Assembly: GCA_002409725.1 (NCBI GenBank)
Contig: DHOI01000124.1
Coordinates: 1 to 19,845 of the forward strand
Origin: Christensenella sp. UBA5394
Lineage (GTDB): Bacteria; Bacillota; Clostridia; Christensenellales; CAG-138
Length of the DNA stretch: 19,845 nt
Direction: 5' to 3'
Shown here piece after piece: positions 14,931-19,845 of the stretch. Below the pieces are notes generated by a model. The model ran no database searches. It was not told the origin of the DNA and saw only the letters and a program-made list of their open reading frames with translations. The position numbers and the translations under genes were made by a program. Position 1 is the first letter of the stretch; each line of letters begins with the position of its first letter.

Positions 14931-17527
14931 AAAAACGCTCCGTGAGCAGATATATCCTCCTGGGCCTCGTCCTCATGGCTTTAATGGCGGCCCTGATCTA
15001 CCGGCTTAGCTCCATAACCTTGGCCGCCGGCTCCGCGTATGCAGAGGAGGCGGAAAACCGCTCCAACTCCACCATCAGCATCAAGGGGAACAGGGGCCGC
15101 ATACTGGATCGCAACGGCGTGGTGCTGGCCTACAGCAAGAACAGCTACAACGTAGAATTTTTGCGCAACGCGGATAACCGAACCGATTACGACAGCGCCG
15201 TTTATACGGAGGCGCTGATGAAGGCCATCTCCCTTATCGAGGAAGGCGGCGGCACCACCATCGATACCTCTTACCTGCGCATGGAGGATGGGGAGATCGT
15301 TTACGACTGGCGGGTCGAGAGCAAGGCCAACAAGGTGGCCCGCTACAAGAACTTTTGCGAGGCCATGGGCTTTACCATCGAGTTTGATGAAACCATTGAG
15401 GATAAGGCCCTCTGGGATACCTCCAAGTGGCCCACGGCCGAGGAAAGCTACAAAAAGCTGCGAGCCCTCTGGTATATCCCGGAGGAGCTCACCTTTGAGG
15501 AAGCCAACAAGATCATCTCCATCAGGCAGGAGGTCAACCTCAACAACTACCGTGCCTTTGAGCCCATCACCATCGCCTACGATGTGGATATGGAGGTAGT
15601 GGCCCAGATCAAGCTGCACGCGGCGGAGTTGCCCGGCCTGCAAACCTCGCAATCCACCGCCAGGGTCTACCCCCGTGGCACCACGGCGGCCCACCTCATA
15701 GGCTATTTAGGCCGTAGCGTGACCAAGGAGATGGTGGAGCAGCAGGGCTATTCTAACAACGATTATATCGGCGTGGCCGGCGTGGAAGCAACGATGGAAA
15801 GCTACCTCACCGGCGCCACCAACGAGCACCAGGGTAGCCGCACCGTGGAGGTCAACAAAAACGGCAGCGTCATCCGCGAGCTCGATTACGAAGCCCCCAC
15901 GGACGGCAGCGACGTGATGCTCACCATCGACCTAAATTTGCAGATGGTAACCGAGCAGGCCCTGGCGGATCTGATCGAAAAGATCTCCGGCAACGAAGCT
16001 GCGGCTATCCAGGCGGCGGCTACGGAGTATGCCAAGGTCGCGCCGGATAATGACATTTCCAAGATCAACACGGCCAAGACCGGCGCTGCCGTGGTGATGG
16101 ATATTAACAAGGGCCAGATATTAGCCATGGCCAGCTACCCCAGCTTCGACCCCAACTGGTTCACCGGCGGCCTTTCCACGGAGCACTACAAGGAGCTCTT
16201 TGGCAACGAGGACGACCCGCTTAACGACGCGGGTAAGACCACGCCAACCCTCAACAAGGCCATCTCTACCAAACTGGCCCCGGGCAGCATCTTCAAGATG
16301 GTTACGGGCATCGCCGGCGTGGCGGAGGGCAAGCTGGGCCTCGATGAGCGCATCAGCTGCGAGTGGCAGTATTACCTTGTAGGAGATGATGGAAAGCTGG
16401 TCGAGCAAAATCCACCTAAGTGCCATGTGGGCAGCTTGTCCAAGGCGCATGAGAAGCATAGCGACCAGAACCTGGCCACGGCCATCAAGAATTCCTGCAA
16501 CTATTATTTCTCCGAGGTGGCTTACCGCATCGGTATTGAGCGGCTATATGCTTGGGCCGAGCAATTCGGCCTCACCAGCCCCACCAATGTGGAGCTGACC
16601 GGCGAGGGTACCGGCATCGTGGGCAAGCAGGATGTGCTCTTTGACAGCACCCTGCGCAATGCGGAGGGCAAACTGGAGATCGCCGGGCAAAAGACCAGCC
16701 TGCCCAGTCTCATTTACCGCAAACTAAAAGAAAAGCTGACGGAGTTTATCAACAAGCGCAGCATGGAGGTGGATGACGAGGCCATCGATAGCTGCGCCCG
16801 CAAGCTGATGGAGCTGCAGGATGGCTCTATTGTTAACAAGGGAGACCAGATCCGTCAGATCATCAGCGACGAGATCGGCATCCCTGTAGGCATCACCCAG
16901 GCGCGCACGGATTGGATCAGCGCCATTTCCTCCCTGCTCATCGAGATCCAATGGAAGCCTACGCAGACCATCCGCTCCGGCTTCGGCCAGGGCGTGACGC
17001 TGGTGACCCCCGTGGCCGTGGCCCGCTATGTTTCCGCCATTGCCAACGAGGGCACGGTATACGACGCGCACATCGTGGATCGCGTTCTCGACAGCGAGGG
17101 CAACGTGACCAAGGTGGTCGAGCCCACGGTCTATAACCAGATCGACCTGCCTAAGGAAGTGTGGTCTGCCGTAAAGGAAGGCATGAAGGGCGTGGTCTCC
17201 CCAGAGGACGGCGGCGACGCGGTGAAAAAATTCAATCAGGATTTTATCGATAAGCACCTTTCGGATACCTCTGAAAAGCAGTTGGCAGGCAAAACGGGCA
17301 CAGCCCAGGTTGGCGCGGTGGAGAAGATCGACATCGAGAACACCTCCTGGTTCGTTACCTTCGCCCCCCTCAACGACCCCGAGATTGCCGTGGTGGTCTG
17401 CGTGCCCTATGGCACATCCGGTTCTTCCAGCGCCCCGGCCATTGAGGATATCTTCACCTACTATTTCGGCAAGCAGGAGGCAGCCGCGCCCGAAAACCTG
17501 GTAGAGATCGGCGCGATCGCGCCGTAA
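14927..17527 (+). CDS. mrdA: Penicillin-binding protein 2, elongation-specific class B transpeptidase, unusually long
   Basis: A class B PBP that cross-links peptidoglycan during side-wall growth with RodA and MreCD. It has 866 residues against about 600-700 usually. A membrane anchor (about 11-32, ILLGLVLMALMAALIY) precedes the dimerisation domain with RGRILDRNGVVLA. The transpeptidase carries S454-I-F-K457, S523-C-N525 and K789-T-G791, all intact. Two regions are expanded: more than 100 extra residues before SxxK compared with E. coli PBP2, and about 106 residues (569-674) between SxN and the conserved FGQGVTLVTPVAVARY segment. The second insert is charged and helical (IYRKLKEKLTEFINKRS, DDEAIDSCARKLMELQ). 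Start: ATG 14927 overlaps the mreD stop and has GGGAGG six bases upstream. PBP2 gene position after mreD supports the call over PBP3. Confidence 0.93.
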   Translation: MKKRSVSRYILLGLVLMALMAALIYRLSSITLAAGSAYAEEAENRSNSTISIKGNRGRILDRNGVVLAYSKNSYNVEFLRNADNRTDYDSAVYTEALMKAISLIEEGGGTTIDTSYLRMEDGEIVYDWRVESKANKVARYKNFCEAMGFTIEFDETIEDKALWDTSKWPTAEESYKKLRALWYIPEELTFEEANKIISIRQEVNLNNYRAFEPITIAYDVDMEVVAQIKLHAAELPGLQTSQSTARVYPRGTTAAHLIGYLGRSVTKEMVEQQGYSNNDYIGVAGVEATMESYLTGATNEHQGSRTVEVNKNGSVIRELDYEAPTDGSDVMLTIDLNLQMVTEQALADLIEKISGNEAAAIQAAATEYAKVAPDNDISKINTAKTGAAVVMDINKGQILAMASYPSFDPNWFTGGLSTEHYKELFGNEDDPLNDAGKTTPTLNKAISTKLAPGSIFKMVTGIAGVAEGKLGLDERISCEWQYYLVGDDGKLVEQNPPKCHVGSLSKAHEKHSDQNLATAIKNSCNYYFSEVAYRIGIERLYAWAEQFGLTSPTNVELTGEGTGIVGKQDVLFDSTLRNAEGKLEIAGQKTSLPSLIYRKLKEKLTEFINKRSMEVDDEAIDSCARKLMELQDGSIVNKGDQIRQIISDEIGIPVGITQARTDWISAISSLLIEIQWKPTQTIRSGFGQGVTLVTPVAVARYVSAIANEGTVYDAHIVDRVLDSEGNVTKVVEPTVYNQIDLPKEVWSAVKEGMKGVVSPEDGGDAVKKFNQDFIDKHLSDTSEKQLAGKTGTAQVGAVEKIDIENTSWFVTFAPLNDPEIAVVVCVPYGTSGSSSAPAIEDIFTYYFGKQEAAAPENLVEIGAIAP

Positions 17528-17544
17528 AGCATCCCCCGCAAGAG

Positions 17545-17578
17545 CGCGGCCCCCCTTAAACCGGGCGGGCCGCTTTTG
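17545..17578 (+). terminator. Intrinsic terminator of the mre-PBP2 operon
   Basis: GCGGCCC (17546-17552) pairs with GGGCCGC (17567-17573), extended inward by CCC/GGG around a one-base bulge, followed by TTTTGATT. It lies 18 bases after the PBP2 stop. Confidence 0.75.
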
Positions 17579-17596
17579 ATTGCCAAAATCTTCCGC

Positions 17597-17625
17597 TTGT
17601 AGAGGTGGAACATTTGTGCTATCCT
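17597..17625 (+). promoter_or_regulatory. dinB promoter
   Basis: TTGTAG (17597-17602), a 17-bp spacer and TATCCT (17620-17625) with an upstream TGC giving an extended -10. The start site near 17632 coincides with the left edge of the LexA box. Confidence 0.6.
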
Positions 17626-17631
17626 ATGGAT

Positions 17632-17645
17632 AGAACATTCGTTCT
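17632..17645. promoter_or_regulatory. LexA (SOS) box of dinB
   Basis: AGAACATTCGTTCT contains GAAC-N4-GTTC, the core of the Gram-positive LexA site, as a perfect inverted repeat in its outer bases. It sits just after the -10 box and on the likely start site, the expected place for repression. A weaker copy, GAAC-N4-GTGC (17608-17619), lies in the promoter spacer. Confidence 0.8.
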
Positions 17646-17665
17646 ATGGCGCGGAAAGGGGCATT

Positions 17666-18868
17666 ATGATCCTACATGTGGATTTGAATTGCTTTTATGC
17701 AAGCGTAGCGGCGCTGGATAGCGGGGGTCGCTATACGTCGCAAACGCCGTTGATCGTCTCCGGCGACCCGGCCAAGCGGTGCGGCGTGGTGCTGGCGGCG
17801 ACTTACCCTGTAAAAAGGCTGGGCGTGCACGCGGGCATGCCCCTGTACGAGGCCCGCTTGCTGTGCCCGCAGGCTATCGTCATGGGCACGGATTACAAAC
17901 GCTATATGCAGCTTTCGGAAGCCTTTATGGCGATTATCGAGAGCTACTCCCCCCTGGTGATGCGCTATGGCATAGACGAGGCGTATCTTGATTATGGCGG
18001 CTGCGAGCATATCTTCGGTCCGGCCGATCAGGTGGCCCAAGCTATCCGCGGCCGGGTGAAGCGGGAGCTGGGCCTTACCGTATCCGTGGGGGTGGGGGAT
18101 ACCCTCATCAAGGCCAAAATGGGTAGCGACCATAAAAAGCCGGATGAAGTAACGGTGCTGGATGAGGAAGCCTGGCGATCCTGTATCTGGCCCAAGCCCG
18201 TGGAGGAGCTGCAATTCGTGGGCCGGGCCACCGGGCGTAAGCTGCGGGAGATGGGCATTTGCACCATCGAGCGCCTGGCCAAAACGCAGGAGCGGCTGCT
18301 CACCGCCAGGTTCGGCAAAGGGGGCCATCAGCTCTGGCTCTTTGCCAACGGCATGGACGAACGACGTATCGCCTACGAGCACGAGCCTCAAAAGGGCATC
18401 GGCCATGCCGCCACCCTGGCCGAGGATGCCTACGGCCTTTCGGCCGTGTGCCGAGCGCTGCTGTATCAAACGGAGCGGGTGGCGGCACGCCTTAGGGAGA
18501 TGGGCCTAAGGGCTTCGCTGGTGGGCGTGCATATTCGCTATGCGGATTTGCACGGCGCGGGCAAGCAGGGCATGCTGGAGCGCCCCAGCGACCTGACGGA
18601 TGACCTTTACGCCAAAGCCCGGCAGCTGCTCGAAGCCCTTTACGGCGGCGGTCCCGTGCGCCAAGTGGGCATGCGGGTGGGGCATTTTACAGATGCGCCG
18701 GAGCAGATCTCCCTCTTCGACGGGCCGGGGCGGGATGCGCGGTGCCGTCTTGACCGGGCCGTGGACGATATGCGGCAAAAATACGGCTCGCACGCCCTGA
18801 TGCGGGGCGGCACCATGGCCTTTGAATATGACGAGCGGGAGGATTTTACGCCCTTCCAGCGCTATTGA
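17666..18868 (+). CDS. dinB: DNA polymerase IV (Y-family translesion polymerase)
   Basis: A 400-residue Y-family polymerase that copies past damaged template bases at low fidelity. The palm carries D6 (HVDLNCFYASV) and the catalytic pair D104-E105 (YGIDEAYLDYGG, the SIDE motif in DinB). The thumb helix-hairpin-helix is FVGRATGRKLREMGICTIERLA, and the little-finger domain spans about 235-345. The C-terminus has QISLFDG (about 350-356), resembling a beta-clamp binding motif of the QxxLF type. Compared with classic DinB the expected KxASxxxKP segment reads KAKMGSDHKKP. ATG 17666 has AAGGGG four bases upstream. A LexA box overlaps its promoter, so induction by DNA damage is likely. It is monocistronic. 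Confidence 0.94.
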   Translation: MILHVDLNCFYASVAALDSGGRYTSQTPLIVSGDPAKRCGVVLAATYPVKRLGVHAGMPLYEARLLCPQAIVMGTDYKRYMQLSEAFMAIIESYSPLVMRYGIDEAYLDYGGCEHIFGPADQVAQAIRGRVKRELGLTVSVGVGDTLIKAKMGSDHKKPDEVTVLDEEAWRSCIWPKPVEELQFVGRATGRKLREMGICTIERLAKTQERLLTARFGKGGHQLWLFANGMDERRIAYEHEPQKGIGHAATLAEDAYGLSAVCRALLYQTERVAARLREMGLRASLVGVHIRYADLHGAGKQGMLERPSDLTDDLYAKARQLLEALYGGGPVRQVGMRVGHFTDAPEQISLFDGPGRDARCRLDRAVDDMRQKYGSHALMRGGTMAFEYDEREDFTPFQRY

Positions 18869-18894
18869 GGCCGGCCGTTTAAAAAGGATAGCCC

Positions 18895-18923
18895 TTTCCA
18901 TACTGGAAGGAATGGAGTATAAT
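18895..18923 (+). promoter_or_regulatory. lgt promoter
   Basis: TTTCCA (18895-18900), exactly 17 bp, then a perfect TATAAT (18918-18923). Transcription would begin near 18930, inside the following palindrome. Confidence 0.65.
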
Positions 18924-18958
18924 AAGGCCGTATGGCATGCCATACGACCTTTGTTTTT
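18924..18958 (+). terminator. Palindrome at the lgt transcription start: operator, leader hairpin or dinB terminator
   Basis: CGTATGGCATGCCATACG (18929-18946) is a perfect 18-bp palindrome, extended by AAGG/CCTT after one mismatch and followed by TTGTTTTT. As RNA from dinB it would make an intrinsic terminator. For lgt it covers the start site, so it could bind a repressor or cap the mRNA 5' end. The sequence does not decide between these. Confidence 0.5.
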
Positions 18959-18973
18959 CAGGAGGCTTTTTGT

Positions 18974-19845
18974 ATGACCAACCCAGACCGGGTGGCGTTC
19001 ACCCTTTTCGGCAGGGATATATACTGGTACGGCATCCTTATGGCGGTAGGCATCCTTATCGCCATTTGGCTTGCCGATAAGGAAGAAAAGCGCAAGCGCC
19101 TGCCTCAGGATACCATATTGGACGCCTGCCTCTACATGATCCCTCTGGGCGTAATCTGCGCCCGGCTTTACTACGTGATTTTCGAGTGGCAGTATTACGG
19201 CCAGCATCCTATTGAAATCCTCTATATCTGGCAGGGCGGGCTGGCGTTCTATGGCTCGCTGCTGGGCGGCCTATTGGGCCTTTGGCTCTACAGCCGCCAT
19301 AAAAAGGTACGTATACTGCGCATTATGGATTGCGTGTCGCCGGGGCTGGTGTTGGCCCAGGCCATCGGCCGCTGGGGCAATTTCTTCAATCAGGAGGCCT
19401 TCGGCCTGCCCGTGAACAACGGCAGCCTCATGTGGTTCCCGTTGACCGTGCGCATCGACGGCCCGCATTATTTCAACGGCCAGCTCTGCTCCAATCCCTA
19501 TCACCTGGCCACCTTCTTTTACGAATCCGCTTGGTGCTTTTTGGTTTTCATCTTTTTGTGGGCCAACCGCAAAAAGTTCAAACACGATGGCGACGCTTTT
19601 TGGGCCTACGCCCTGCTCTATGGCTTTGAACGCATGTTCGTAGAGGGCCTAAGGGGGGATAGCCTCTATCTCCTCCAGCCCGGCGGCCTTTTTGCCGAGG
19701 GCGTGCGCGTGAGCCAGCTGGGAGCCTTCCTGGCCGTGGTGTGCATCGCCGCCTTCCTCATCATCCGCCGCAATAAGGAAAAGCGGCTCGGCAGGCTGAT
19801 CTGGCCCGCGCCGGAGGCCGTGGCGGAGGAAGCGGGGGAGTCCCT
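18974..19845 (+). CDS. lgt: Prolipoprotein diacylglyceryl transferase (3' end outside window)
   Basis: Lgt attaches diacylglycerol from phosphatidylglycerol to the cysteine of prolipoproteins in the cytoplasmic membrane, the first step of lipoprotein maturation. The visible 290 residues show the hydrophobic helices and the family signature GRWGNFFNQEAFG, then YHLATFFYESAWCFLVF, ERMFVEGLRGDSL and RVSQLGAF, containing the conserved Arg, Asn and Glu residues. The first helix motif YWYGILMAVG is also typical. GGLAFYGSLLGG has Tyr where E. coli has an essential His, as is common in Gram-positive forms. AGGAGG (18960-18965) lies eight bases before the ATG. The basic/acidic tail (RRNKEKRLG then AEEAGES) indicates the gene is almost complete at the window end. 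Confidence 0.95.
   Translation, partial: MTNPDRVAFTLFGRDIYWYGILMAVGILIAIWLADKEEKRKRLPQDTILDACLYMIPLGVICARLYYVIFEWQYYGQHPIEILYIWQGGLAFYGSLLGGLLGLWLYSRHKKVRILRIMDCVSPGLVLAQAIGRWGNFFNQEAFGLPVNNGSLMWFPLTVRIDGPHYFNGQLCSNPYHLATFFYESAWCFLVFIFLWANRKKFKHDGDAFWAYALLYGFERMFVEGLRGDSLYLLQPGGLFAEGVRVSQLGAFLAVVCIAAFLIIRRNKEKRLGRLIWPAPEAVAEEAGES

Noticed and set aside
17672..18469. 265-codon minus-strand frame opposite dinB, and similar ones opposite PBP2 (14981-15694, 16724-17257)
   Set aside because: They are shadows of strongly supported genes, rich in His/Arg/Gly/Leu, with no plausible ribosome sites.

Overview
This is about 20 kb of a GC-rich (roughly 60% by eye) bacterial chromosome. Gene content points to a Firmicute of the Clostridia type: a CarD-family regulator beside a clostridial-type Cys-rich small protein, a LexA box of the Gram-positive GAAC-N4-GTTC form, a mreB-mreC-mreD-PBP2 cluster, and strong AGGAGG ribosome sites. 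An order such as Christensenellales is only a guess. I see no rRNA, tRNA, CRISPR array, insertion sequence or phage gene. Almost all of the window is housekeeping or ordinary accessory sequence.

Layout. (1) 2-1606 (-): a duplicated DUF1538 membrane protein, cut by the window start, with a promoter placed so that its mRNA may be leaderless. (2) 1841-2884 (+): a beta-lactamase-fold serine hydrolase. It converges on an HD-domain phosphohydrolase (2938-3435, -), with a strong hairpin between them. (3) 3809-6067 (+): enolase followed by an MsrA-MsrB fusion. (4) 6248-6571 (+): a small C-terminally anchored protein with an unclear start. (5) 6633-8820 (-): a ROK regulator and an MFS transporter, with an AT-rich palindromic operator candidate in front. 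(6) 9090-10232 (+): a tightly overlapping three-gene unit of Cys-rich protein, CarD-like RNA polymerase binder and small beta-barrel protein with a Lys/Ala tail. (7) 10360-12172 (-): Maf and LysE-type exporter, then an FMN reductase with its own promoter. (8) 12409-17527 (+): mreB, mreC, mreD and a very large PBP2, the rod-shape elongation machinery. (9) 17666-18868 (+): DNA polymerase IV under a LexA box. (10) 18974-end (+): lgt, cut by the window end.

The clearest functional unit is the wall-elongation cluster: MreB filaments, the MreC/MreD membrane scaffold and the PBP2 transpeptidase. Maf, often upstream of mreB in the same direction in Firmicutes, is here divergent from it. The maf/mreB gap holds a 103-bp element bounded by perfect 17-bp inverted repeats, which could be a small mobile repeat or a folding leader. 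The most interesting points are that element, the CarD three-gene unit, the expanded PBP2, and several palindromes sitting on promoters. I did not find a convincing new defence or biosynthetic system.
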